From: Gordonia sp. ABSL11-1
Lineage (GTDB): Bacteria; Actinomycetota; Actinomycetes; Mycobacteriales; Mycobacteriaceae
Assembly: GCF_030315685.1 (NCBI RefSeq)
Contig: NZ_JASXSI010000011.1
Coordinates: 62,001 to 126,000 of the forward strand
Direction: 5' to 3'
DNA length: 64,000 bases
Shown here: positions 26,103 to 36,306 of the stretch, one piece after another
Layout of the letters: the number at the start of each line of letters is the position of its first letter
Numbering within the stretch: position 1 is the first letter of the stretch
Program-made: the position numbers and the translations under genes
The notes under the pieces: model-generated
What the model was told of the DNA's origin: nothing
Database searches by the model: none
Seen by the model: only the letters and a program-made list of their open reading frames with translations

Positions 26103-27766
26103 GATACCCGATCGTGCGCCGACTGATCGTACTGGTCGCGGCTGCGGTCCTCGGAGTCGCCGGCACCGCCGGTTGCGGTGTGGCGCTGGATGACTCCGCG
26201 ATCTCCACGAGCGGTGCGGACCTCAATCCGCAGCCGCGCGAGAACCTCCGCGACGGTGGGAGCCTCACGACCGCTGTCCCCGAGGTGTCCCCGCAGTGGA
26301 ACACCTTCCACGCCGACGGTTCGGCCTACACCCTGCTGATGTGGCGGTGGTACAACCCGACATTGGCGTACTTCGCGCCGGACGGCACCTACTCGTTCAA
26401 CCGCGACTACCTCACGGACGTACGCAAGGAACTCGTCGACGGCAAGACCGTCGTCACCTACACGATCAACCCGAAGGCGTACTTCAACGACGGCACACCG
26501 ATCGACTACCGGGCGTTCGTCAACACCTGGCGCACCAGCAGCGGAACGGATCCGGACTACATTGTGGGTGCCACCGACGGCTACGACCAGATCGAGTCGG
26601 TGACGCGGGGTGTCGACGACCGGCAGGCCGTCGTCCGGTTCCGGGGTGTCTGGGCGTGGCCCGACGGGCTGTTCAATCTGCTGTTGCACCCGAAGGTGTC
26701 GACCGCGGACCTGTACAACACGACCTACCTGCAGAACCCGCATCCGGAGTGGGGAGCCGGGCCGTACACGGTGAACAGCTACGACCCGAACACCGGCGTG
26801 GTCGTGTTCACCCGGAACCCGAAGTGGTGGGGCAAGCCCGGAAAGCTGGATCGGCGGGTGTTCCGACAGATGGAGGATCAGGCCGCGATCAACGCGTTCC
26901 GCAACGGCGAGCTCGACGCCATCGGCGTGGCGAGCAAGGACTCCCGCGCTCAGGTGATCACCATGGGCGGCGTCGACATCCGCACCGCCGCGTCGCCGCA
27001 GCAGTCGCTGCTCGTGGTCAACCTCGACACCCCGATCCTCGCCGATCGCCGCGTCCGCGAAGGACTGTTGTTCGGCGTCGACCGCAGCACCCTGGCGCGC
27101 ATCCGGTTCACCGGCCTGAACTACTCCGAGCCACTGCCGGGATCGTTGCAGATGTACTCGTTCCAGCCCGGCTACGAAGACAACCTCGACGGTGTCATCG
27201 GCTACGACCCCGACCGGGCCCGCGCGATCCTCGACGAGGCCGGATGGGTGGTCGGCGACGACGGCACCCGCGTCAAGGACGGTCGACGCCTGTCCGTGAC
27301 GCTCCCGATCCTCTCCGACGCCGCCGCCAGCCAGAACCTGGCCCGTGCGTTCCAGGCGATCCTCAAGCAGGTCGGCGTTGATGTCGTCATCGCCCTGCGC
27401 CCTGCGTCGGACTTCTCGAAGGTCGTGGTGAACAAGGAATTCGACCTGTTCCTGATCGGCTTCTCGTCCAGCGATCCGTTCGGCATGGCCTATCTGTGCC
27501 AGACATGGTGCGAGGGTTCGCAGCTGAACAAGGCGGGAGCGGGATCACCGGAACTCGACGCCGAGATCGCCCGGGTCGCTGCCATTCCCGAACCGGCCGC
27601 CCAGATCGCCGCCGGCAACAAGGTGGAGCGACAGGCCTTCGCCCAGTACTCGGATCTCCCACTGTTCAACGGGCCGTCGATGGTGGCGGTCAAGGAGAAA
27701 CTCGCCAACTACGGTGCGGGCCAGTTCTACATCGGGCCCGTCGAGGACATCGGGTGGCAGAAGTGA
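26099..27766 (+). CDS. dppA: family-5 substrate-binding lipoprotein (DppA/OppA)
   Basis: A 555-residue extracytoplasmic binding protein. The signal peptide ends in a lipobox (GVAGTAGC, Cys ~26), so it is membrane-tethered. The SBP_bac_5 domain follows, with typical stretches VVTYTINPKAYFNDGTPIDYRAFVNTWRTSS and TGVVVFTRNPKWWGKPGKLDRRVF. It also has the binding-pocket region YLCQTWCEGSQLNKAGAGSPELDAEI with two cysteines. Last gene of the operon; ATG overlaps the ATPase stop. Placing the binding protein last is unusual compared with the enteric dppABCDF order. Ligand (peptide, haem or other) not determinable. Confidence 0.92.
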   Translation: MRYPIVRRLIVLVAAAVLGVAGTAGCGVALDDSAISTSGADLNPQPRENLRDGGSLTTAVPEVSPQWNTFHADGSAYTLLMWRWYNPTLAYFAPDGTYSFNRDYLTDVRKELVDGKTVVTYTINPKAYFNDGTPIDYRAFVNTWRTSSGTDPDYIVGATDGYDQIESVTRGVDDRQAVVRFRGVWAWPDGLFNLLLHPKVSTADLYNTTYLQNPHPEWGAGPYTVNSYDPNTGVVVFTRNPKWWGKPGKLDRRVFRQMEDQAAINAFRNGELDAIGVASKDSRAQVITMGGVDIRTAASPQQSLLVVNLDTPILADRRVREGLLFGVDRSTLARIRFTGLNYSEPLPGSLQMYSFQPGYEDNLDGVIGYDPDRARAILDEAGWVVGDDGTRVKDGRRLSVTLPILSDAAASQNLARAFQAILKQVGVDVVIALRPASDFSKVVVNKEFDLFLIGFSSSDPFGMAYLCQTWCEGSQLNKAGAGSPELDAEIARVAAIPEPAAQIAAGNKVERQAFAQYSDLPLFNGPSMVAVKEKLANYGAGQFYIGPVEDIGWQK

Positions 27767-27884
27767 TCGCGGCCGACATGAGCATCACCACTGGGCAGTG
27801 GGCAACTGGATGGTCCGGTCATCCCTACGTCAGCGGTGACGGTCATGCGTTCGACGTGCGGTCAAGCAGGGGACCGACCAGCGA

Positions 27885-30536
<2,652 letters not shown>

Positions 30537-30760
30537 GTTGTGTATTTGTCGGGCCCGGAGGCTGTTACCGGACCAGTGAACACCCTAGCGCGTCGTCGGC
30601 CTCGAGACCTTGTTCGCCGTGCGAAAAATATGCGTCGGTTTCGCGTGACCTACGGCAACGTAGGGTAGCCTGTGACCCGGATCACAAGAGGTCCTCGTCG
30701 TCGTCGGGAAGGGGAGTCCGGGCAGCGGCGGTCAGTGCAGCGTGTCCGCAGGAGGGGATC

Positions 30761-31108
30761 GTGCAGAGGAAGAATCGACGGCGGCCACCGCAGTCTGCGC
30801 AGGCGATCCTGCAGCAGATAGCCCAGGTGGTCCACAACACCGACCGGGAACGCTTCGAGTTGTGGGTCGCCGGCGACCTCGTCGGAGTGCTCGGTTACAG
30901 CACCGAGGTCGTCGAGGGTCGCCCGACCGTCACGATCCTGCACACCGTGCTGTACGACGAGTACACGGGTCACGGACTCGGAACCCGGTTGATGGTGGGT
31001 GCGATCGGCTATGTGCGGGAGCAGGGGGCGCGGCTGCGCCCGGTGTGCTCGTTCACCAAGTCGTACCTCGACGCGCATCCCGGGATCGTGGCGCTCGCAC
31101 CGGCGTGA
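30761..31108 (+). CDS. small GNAT-family N-acetyltransferase-like protein
   Basis: A 115-residue protein of the short YjdJ-type GNAT group (GCN5-related N-acetyltransferase-like). The acetyl-CoA loop region reads DEYTGHGLGTRLMVGAIGYVREQGARLRPVCSFTKSYLDAHPG, with the G-x-G-x-G/A pattern and the conserved CSFxxxYLxxHP motif. Substrate unknown. The GTG start has AGGAGGGG six bases upstream. It begins the rightward block that leads into the siderophore genes, but an iron box in front of the next gene suggests it is transcribed separately. Confidence 0.85.
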   Translation: MQRKNRRRPPQSAQAILQQIAQVVHNTDRERFELWVAGDLVGVLGYSTEVVEGRPTVTILHTVLYDEYTGHGLGTRLMVGAIGYVREQGARLRPVCSFTKSYLDAHPGIVALAPA

Positions 31109-31136
31109 TCGTCCGTCCGAGGGACGCGGCGTGAAG

Positions 31137-31155
31137 TTAGCGTAGGCTAAGCTGG
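31137..31155. promoter_or_regulatory. iron box (IdeR/DmdR type) upstream of SIP gene
   Basis: TTAGCGTAGGCTAAGCTGG matches 14 of 19 positions of the consensus TTAGGTTAGGCTAACCTAA. It lies 39-57 bases before the siderophore-interacting protein gene. Iron-dependent repression is inferred. Confidence 0.75.
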
Positions 31156-31193
31156 CGATCGTTGCTGCACTCGAGGGGAAGGTCCGTCCGGAC

Positions 31194-31952
31194 ATGGTCG
31201 AGACGAAATCCAAGTCGCGCGGATGGCAGGGAGCCGTCCTCAAACTGCTCGGAGCCGATGACTACGAGTTGACGGTCACGAGCAACGAACAGGTCACCGA
31301 CGAGTACATCCGGCTGGGATTCACCGGCGGCGGTTTGCTCGCCGACCGCCCGGTCCACCCCACGATGTGGGTGCGCATCTGGTTCGAGAACAAGCACGGC
31401 AAGATGCATCAGCGCGGCTACACACTGGTCGACCCGGTCCGGGCGACGGATTCGTTCTCCATCGAGTTCGCCATCCACGACGGTGCCGCCGCCCGATGGG
31501 CCCTCGCGGCCGAGCCCGGGGACACCATCGGAGCCACGTTCATGGGATCGAAGTTCGCGATCCCCGAGCCGGCACCCGCGGGGTGGCTCATCGCCGGCGA
31601 TCCGGCCGCCCTCCCGGCGATCAACTCGCTGCTCGACGCCATCTCGGCGTCGGCCAATCCGTCGGCTCCGGCGACGGTGTGGTTCGAGTACACCCACGAG
31701 TCGGACAAGACGCTCCCGCTCCGCCTTCGGGACCAGGACACCATCAACTGGATTCACCGGGGAAGCGACGGCGATGCGATCGTCGACGCCGTCAAGGACG
31801 CCGCTTTCGACGCCACCGGCCACTTCGGATGGGTGGCCCTCGACATGAAGGCGACCCGCGCGGTGTCGGCGTCGTTCAAGAACGACTACAAACTCGGCAA
31901 GACGGCCGTGAAGGCCCAGGCGTATTGGCGCGCCAACGGCCCCGAGTCCTGA
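31194..31952 (+). CDS. siderophore-interacting protein (ferric-siderophore reductase)
   Basis: A 252-residue ViuB/SIP-type FAD-containing reductase that releases iron from ferric siderophores with NAD(P)H. The flavin-binding motif RGYTLVDP (R-x-Y-T) is at ~73-80, the domain linker is WALAAEPGDTIGATFMGSKF, the nucleotide-binding part is GWLIAGDPAALPAINSLLDAI and the C-terminus is YWRANGPES. ATG start; an iron box stands in front. It is followed by a 21-bp repeat element and a broken siderophore-binding protein gene, suggesting that an operon once ran on. Confidence 0.93.
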   Translation: MVETKSKSRGWQGAVLKLLGADDYELTVTSNEQVTDEYIRLGFTGGGLLADRPVHPTMWVRIWFENKHGKMHQRGYTLVDPVRATDSFSIEFAIHDGAAARWALAAEPGDTIGATFMGSKFAIPEPAPAGWLIAGDPAALPAINSLLDAISASANPSAPATVWFEYTHESDKTLPLRLRDQDTINWIHRGSDGDAIVDAVKDAAFDATGHFGWVALDMKATRAVSASFKNDYKLGKTAVKAQAYWRANGPES

Positions 31953-31997
31953 GGCGATCCGGTCGGTCCCGTACGGCTTGGCCCACGCGCAGATCGA

Positions 31998-32172
31998 ACC
32001 CACGTTCGCTGACCGTGCCCAGAATCTCGCTGATCGTGCCCACTTTTTCGTCGATCGTGTTCTGACGCGCCGACGTGCCCGCTCGGTCGGCGCGTCAGGT
32101 CTGGCGCTGGGCACAGTCGGCGAAAAGCTGGGCACGATCGGCGGAATCCGGGACACGGTCGGGCGAAGACCG
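31998..32172. repeat. 21-bp repeat family arranged as a large inverted repeat
   Basis: Around a perfect 13-bp hairpin (32062-32074 with 32086-32098) lie two arms. Each has about three ~21-bp units with the core GGGCACGATCGGCG, read outward on opposite strands (left arm on minus, right arm on plus). Related units form the array at 34425-34508. The element separates the SIP gene from a truncated binding-protein gene. No coding function; origin unknown. Confidence 0.75.
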
Positions 32173-32173
32173 G

Positions 32174-32494
32174 CTGCTCGCAAATCGCACTCGGATAGGT
32201 CTGCCCGTCGCGCAGTTGCAGGCGCAGGGCTTGTTCGCGGCGGTGCCGGTGGAGAAGGTGTCGGCGCTCGACGGCCAGGTCGCGGTCGTCGCGCCGATCG
32301 ATATGCCGTTGTCGCAGTTGCAGAACGACAACCTCATCAACTCGCTGCCGGTCACCCGGGACGGTCGGGCCATCGAACTCGCCGAGACCGACCCGATCAT
32401 GCAGGCGATGTCGGCGGGTACGCCCGAGTCGTTGCGGTTCGCTCTCCAACGGCTCACCCCGATGCTCGCCACTGCGGCGGCGAAGGTGCAGTGA
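32174..32494 (+). pseudogene. truncated Fe-siderophore-binding protein (C-terminal third)
   Basis: About 106 codons are open and look like the end of a FecB/FhuD-type iron-siderophore binding protein. The best matching part is LPVTRDGRAIELAETDPIMQ followed by a PESLRFALQRLTPMLA ending. There is no signal peptide, lipobox or N-terminal lobe. The similarity begins right after the last 21-bp repeat unit, so the 5' two thirds seem to have been lost by a rearrangement at the repeat. An intact paralog lies 0.9 kb downstream. An open frame continues upstream through the repeats, so a short protein could still be made. Confidence 0.6.
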
Positions 32495-32540
32495 ATCCGA
32501 GTGGAGATCGTCTGATCGGAGGATTGGCCTGATGACGCAG

Positions 32541-32559
32541 CTAGGTTAGCCTGTCCTTC
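32541..32559. promoter_or_regulatory. iron-box-like site upstream of first MTB12-like gene
   Basis: CTAGGTTAGCCTGTCCTTC matches 13 of 19 iron-box positions, with an intact AGGTTAG half. It lies 47-65 bases before the gene start. Confidence 0.6.
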
Positions 32560-32605
32560 ATCGTGGGGCTCGGGGGCTGTACTCCCGGAGAGGGGATACG
32601 GCACA

Positions 32606-33400
32606 GTGGCGGAGTTCGACTACGACGCGAACGACGACGGTCGCGCGTCAGCCTCGGGTGTGAGCATCGCGACGATCCTGGCGTCGGCAGGAGTCGCGGC
32701 CATCGTGTCTGCGCTCATCGTCAGCATCGGCGTGGTGGGGATTCTGGTCGCCGACCAACGAGCAGGCGAAGCTTCCGGCGCGCAGACCCCGACGGTTGTC
32801 AACCTCGGAGCCGCCGGGCCGGCAACTCCTGCCGGTGCGGCCCCGAACGTTGTCGTGCCGGGGAATGCCGCTCCTGCGCAGGATGCCCCTCCCGCAGGCC
32901 AGGCGCCCGCGGGCGAGCAGGTTCCGGAAAGTGACGGCGGAGCCGGCGCTGGTACCTCTGCGGCCCCGCCTGCCGAAGCGCCGCAGGGCGGGGCTGCTCC
33001 CGTACCGCCGACGGCAGGCCCGGCTCAGCCCGCTCCCGCGGCATCCTCTCCCGCCGCGCTGACGCCCGGTCAGCTCAACACGAAGATCAAGCTGATCATG
33101 AACACCGGAGCTGCGCGAGCCGCCCGCGCGAACGAACTGCAGAGTGGCGAACGAGGACTCAGGTCCATCGACCAGGTTGCGCAGATGCTGCGGGTGAGCG
33201 GCGCCGGGTTCACGTATCAGATGATCGGCCCGGTACGGCTGAACGGAACCAGTCTCAGCGCGACCCTGCAGATGTCACTGGTCGGCAATGGATCGCGGTA
33301 TCGCCAGCTCACCTGGGTGTGGAGCGGGAACAAGTGGAAGCTTTCCGATCGGAGCGTCTGCGATGTCGCCGCGTATGCATTGATCCCGTGCTCGGTGTGA
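32606..33400 (+). CDS. membrane-anchored MTB12-like protein, copy 1
   Basis: A 264-residue protein. Residues ~1-18 are acidic and cytoplasmic; ~19-46 form one membrane helix (ILASAGVAAIVSALIVSIGV). A Pro/Ala-rich linker runs from ~58 to 152. The C-terminal ~110 residues resemble the low-molecular-weight antigen MTB12/CFP-2 domain (LTPGQLNTKIKLIMN... to the WVWSGNKWKLSDRSVCDVAAY segment). Two C-terminal cysteines (CDVAAYALIPC) may form a disulfide outside the membrane. GTG start with GGAGAGGGG upstream. It lies behind an iron-box-like site and just before a Fe-siderophore lipoprotein gene. A close paralog sits between mbtD and mbtE. Role unknown; link to siderophore traffic inferred. Confidence 0.82.
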   Translation: MAEFDYDANDDGRASASGVSIATILASAGVAAIVSALIVSIGVVGILVADQRAGEASGAQTPTVVNLGAAGPATPAGAAPNVVVPGNAAPAQDAPPAGQAPAGEQVPESDGGAGAGTSAAPPAEAPQGGAAPVPPTAGPAQPAPAASSPAALTPGQLNTKIKLIMNTGAARAARANELQSGERGLRSIDQVAQMLRVSGAGFTYQMIGPVRLNGTSLSATLQMSLVGNGSRYRQLTWVWSGNKWKLSDRSVCDVAAYALIPCSV

Positions 33401-33429
33401 ATCGGCATCCGGACATGAGGTGGAGTGAG

Positions 33430-34404
33430 GTGACCGGATCCGTTCGCAGATCGCTCACGGCGTTGCTCCTCGTGGCGGCCGTCGTGCTCACGGGTGTAGC
33501 GTGCTCGTCGACAGACGAGCAGTTCACCGCTCCGGTGCAGATCAACCTCCCCGACGGCCGACAGGTGACCGTCGACGGCACACCGAAGCGGATCGTGACG
33601 CTCGGCGGTCAATGGACTGATGTCGCGCTCTCGTTCGGGGTCGTCCCCGTCGGCTACTACGACTCGCTGAAGCAGCAGACGGGCAGCGCGCCGCCGTGGT
33701 TCGGGGACCGACTGGCGGACTCGACTCCGATCGAGCTCGAAGGGGATGTCGTCGGCGCCGTTGCCGCACTCGAACCCGACCTGATCCTGGCTCCCGGATT
33801 CGCGTCGATGTCGGGCAGCTTCGAGAATCTGTCCAAGCTCGCGCCGACCATCGACAAGATCAGCGGCCAGCAGGTCGATCCGTGGGAGGACATGGTCACC
33901 CTGATGGGCACCATCCTGCATCAGCCGGACAAGGCCACGGAGATCATCGCCGGGGTGACGGCGAAAGTCCACGAGATCACCACCGAGTTCCCCGGACTGC
34001 GTGGCAAGACCTACTCGTTCGCCTATCTGTATGGATCGGACCAGATCTCGGTTCTCGGCGATGCATCGGACGGTGCTGCGAAGCTCTTCACATCGTTGGG
34101 CCTGACCATGGCGCCGCAATTGATCCGACAGTCGTCGCGGGCGGGACAGCCCCGCTTTCAGGTCAGTACCGAGAACATCCCGATGCTCAGCTCCGATCTG
34201 TTGGTGATGGCAGCGCAGACACCCGCTCTGCAGGAGCGCATGGAGGCTCTGCCCGGGTACCGGAATCTCCGCTCGGTGAGAACCGGTGCTGTGGCGATGA
34301 TGTCGACCGTACAGATCAACGGAGTGAATGAGCCGTCACCCAACTCGATTCCGTACGCCTTCGAGCAGATGAGGCCCGCACTGGCAGCGGCCAGCCAATC
34401 CTGA
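33430..34404 (+). CDS. iron-siderophore ABC transporter binding lipoprotein
   Basis: A ~324-residue class III (FecB/FhuD-like) binding protein. The signal peptide ends in LTGVAC (near-canonical lipobox, Cys ~24). The domain shows VDGTPKRIVTLGGQWTDVALSFGVVPVGYYDS at the N-lobe and VAALEPDLILAPGF, both typical. GTG 33430 is preferred for a GGTGGAG ribosome site just upstream; ATG 33415 is an alternative that adds five residues. It follows the MTB12-like gene by 29 bases, so the two are probably co-transcribed from the iron box. No permease or ATPase is next to it. Confidence 0.9.
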   Translation: MTGSVRRSLTALLLVAAVVLTGVACSSTDEQFTAPVQINLPDGRQVTVDGTPKRIVTLGGQWTDVALSFGVVPVGYYDSLKQQTGSAPPWFGDRLADSTPIELEGDVVGAVAALEPDLILAPGFASMSGSFENLSKLAPTIDKISGQQVDPWEDMVTLMGTILHQPDKATEIIAGVTAKVHEITTEFPGLRGKTYSFAYLYGSDQISVLGDASDGAAKLFTSLGLTMAPQLIRQSSRAGQPRFQVSTENIPMLSSDLLVMAAQTPALQERMEALPGYRNLRSVRTGAVAMMSTVQINGVNEPSPNSIPYAFEQMRPALAAASQS

Positions 34405-34424
34405 CCGCGATGCGCGGCGTCGTA

Positions 34425-34508
34425 GGACACGATCGGTGAAGAACTGGACCCGGTCGGCGCGATTCTGGACCCGATCGACGAGAAACTGGGCACGATCGGC
34501 GTGAAAGG
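34425..34508 (+). repeat. four exact-length 21-bp tandem repeats
   Basis: Four contiguous 21-bp units (34425-34445, 34446-34466, 34467-34487, 34488-34508) share the pattern GGrCmCGrTCGGCG then a purine-rich stretch and usually CT. They belong to the same family as the inverted element at 31998-32172. They fill the space between two convergent genes. Confidence 0.85.
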
Positions 34509-34512
34509 GGCG

Positions 34513-36162
34513 TCAGCCCAACGACTCCCGCAGCGCCGCCTTGTCGATCTTGCCGACGGCGGTGACGGGTAGTCCGGGAACCACCACGAGCGAGTCGGGC
34601 AGTTTGAACGACGCCAACCCTCGGTCGGTGAGGAAGGCGCGTACCTGCGGCAGCGCGAGTTCCTCGTCGCGCGGATGCTCGTGCGACAACACCACCGCTG
34701 CGCAGATCCGTTCTCCCAGTGAGTCATCCGGTAGTCCGATCACGGCGGCCGCGCGGATCGACGGATGCGCCAGGAGATTCTCCTCGACGTCGTCGGCGGC
34801 GACGTTCTCGCCGGCACGCACGATGGTGTCCTTGATGCGCCCGGTGACGGCCAGATGCCCCGACGGCAGCCGGCGGACGCGGTCACCGGACCGGTAGAAG
34901 CCGTCCGGGGTGAACGATCGCGCGTTGTGGTCGTCGGCGCGGTAATACCCGCGGATCGTGTACGGGCCGCGGACGAGTAGCTCGCCGTCGACGCCATCGG
35001 GGACGTCGTCGCCGTCCTCGTCGACGACACGGACCTCGTCGTACTCCGACATCGGTGCCCCCTGTACCCGGTGGACCAGATCGCGCGGGTCGTCGAGGCG
35101 GGTGTAGCAGATCAGGCCCTCGGCCATGCCGAACACCTGCTGCACGACGTCCCCGAGCGCGGCATCGAGGGCGACCGCATCGGGTTCGGCGAGTTTGGCG
35201 CCACCGACCTGCAGCAGCCGCAGCGATGAGATGTCGGCGGGTTCCCATTCGGTTGCGGCGCACCATACCTGGGCGAGGGCGGGTACAAGCGCGGTGGCGG
35301 TGATCCGATGCTGCTCGATGAGGTCGAAGGTGTTGTCGGGGCTGGGGTCATCGGTCACGATCGTGTGCCCGCTGGCCCACATGATGCCGAGCATGCCCGG
35401 GCAGCACAGGGGAAAGTTGTGGGCACCGGGCAGCGCGACGAGGTAGGTGTCGTCGGCGGTGAACCCGGCGATCTCGGCCGACCGTCGTGCGTTGAAGGCG
35501 TAGTCGTTGTGGGTACGCGCGATGAGTTTCGGCAGGCCGGTCGTGCCACCCGAGATGAGGAACAGCGCCGGCGTGTCCGGGTCGGTGTCGGTGGCGGCAG
35601 GGAGTCCGGTCTCCGCCGGATCCGCGTCGGGCAGCGGCTGATGTGTCCCGGGGTCACCGGCGACGAAGACGCTGCGCACCTCCGCAATCCGCGACTGCAA
35701 CTCGGCGGCCAACTCACGATGGTCGTAACCGCGCCGACCGTCCTCGGTGACGTAGGCGACGGCGCCCGACCCTGCGGCCAGATGCGCGATCTCGGCGATG
35801 CGGTGGGCGGGCAGCGTCATCACCGGGACGATCCCGGCTCGTAACAGGCCGAAGAAGGTGATCACGAACTCCGCGGAATTGTGTTGCTGCAGGATCACCC
35901 GGCTGCCCGGGACGAGACCGGCGGCGACGAAACCGGCCGCCCGACGTCTCACCCGATCGTGCAGTTCGGCGAACGTGAGGGTCGTCGGCCCGTCGATGGA
36001 CGCGTCGGTCAGCCCCGGAGCGTCGGGTCGTCGCGTCGCGGCCCGCTCGAGAAGGTGCCACAGCGGGGCCTCGGCGAAGATGCCGGCGTCCCGGTACCTC
36101 GCGGCGGCGTCGGCCGGATGTGGGCGGAAGCCCTCGGCGAGGTCGTCGACGACGTCACTCAT
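34513..36162 (-). CDS. mbtA: salicyl-AMP ligase MbtA
   Basis: A ~549-residue aryl-acid adenylating enzyme (EntE/DhbE/MbtA family) that activates salicylate and loads it on the aryl carrier domain of the NRPS. Motifs: the P-loop FLISGGTTGLPKLIARTHNDY (~195-215), MAEGLICYTRLDDP, SGDRVRRLPSGHLAVTGRIKDTIVRAGENV, and the C-terminal lysine in TAVGKIDKAAL. The ALPGAHNFPLCCPG segment is where this family binds its aryl acid. ATG 36162 (MSDVVDDLAEGF) is preferred; six codons further upstream another ATG is in frame. Divergent from mbtI, with an iron box for each direction. Confidence 0.93.
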   Translation of the reverse strand: MSDVVDDLAEGFRPHPADAAARYRDAGIFAEAPLWHLLERAATRRPDAPGLTDASIDGPTTLTFAELHDRVRRRAAGFVAAGLVPGSRVILQQHNSAEFVITFFGLLRAGIVPVMTLPAHRIAEIAHLAAGSGAVAYVTEDGRRGYDHRELAAELQSRIAEVRSVFVAGDPGTHQPLPDADPAETGLPAATDTDPDTPALFLISGGTTGLPKLIARTHNDYAFNARRSAEIAGFTADDTYLVALPGAHNFPLCCPGMLGIMWASGHTIVTDDPSPDNTFDLIEQHRITATALVPALAQVWCAATEWEPADISSLRLLQVGGAKLAEPDAVALDAALGDVVQQVFGMAEGLICYTRLDDPRDLVHRVQGAPMSEYDEVRVVDEDGDDVPDGVDGELLVRGPYTIRGYYRADDHNARSFTPDGFYRSGDRVRRLPSGHLAVTGRIKDTIVRAGENVAADDVEENLLAHPSIRAAAVIGLPDDSLGERICAAVVLSHEHPRDEELALPQVRAFLTDRGLASFKLPDSLVVVPGLPVTAVGKIDKAALRESLG

Positions 36163-36181
36163 GGATGTATTCAAACACATG

Positions 36182-36200
36182 GGCCGTTAGGGCAACCTAA
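36182..36200. promoter_or_regulatory. iron box upstream of mbtA
   Basis: GGCCGTTAGGGCAACCTAA matches 13 of 19 consensus positions, with an intact AACCTAA half. It starts 20 bases before the mbtA start on the minus strand, so it overlaps the expected promoter. Confidence 0.7.
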
Positions 36201-36233
36201 GTCACAACAGGTGTTCTGTGCTACTCCGCGCCG

Positions 36234-36252
36234 GTAGATTAGCCTGGCCTAA
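36234..36252. promoter_or_regulatory. iron box upstream of mbtI operon
   Basis: On the minus strand TTAGGCCAGGCTAATCTAC matches 15 of 19 iron-box positions, the best in the window. It lies 55-73 bases before mbtI and would govern mbtI-mbtB-mbtG. Confidence 0.8.
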
Positions 36253-36306
36253 GGCATTCCTGCCCGAGGTGTTGTCCTCTGGTCGAACCACAAGGAGGTC
36301 CGGGTC

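Noticed and set aside
30655..30675. Iron-box-like GTAGGGTAGCCTGTGACCC upstream of the GNAT gene
   Set aside because: Few consensus matches and no intact half-site; too weak to list as a box, although it resembles the site at 32541.
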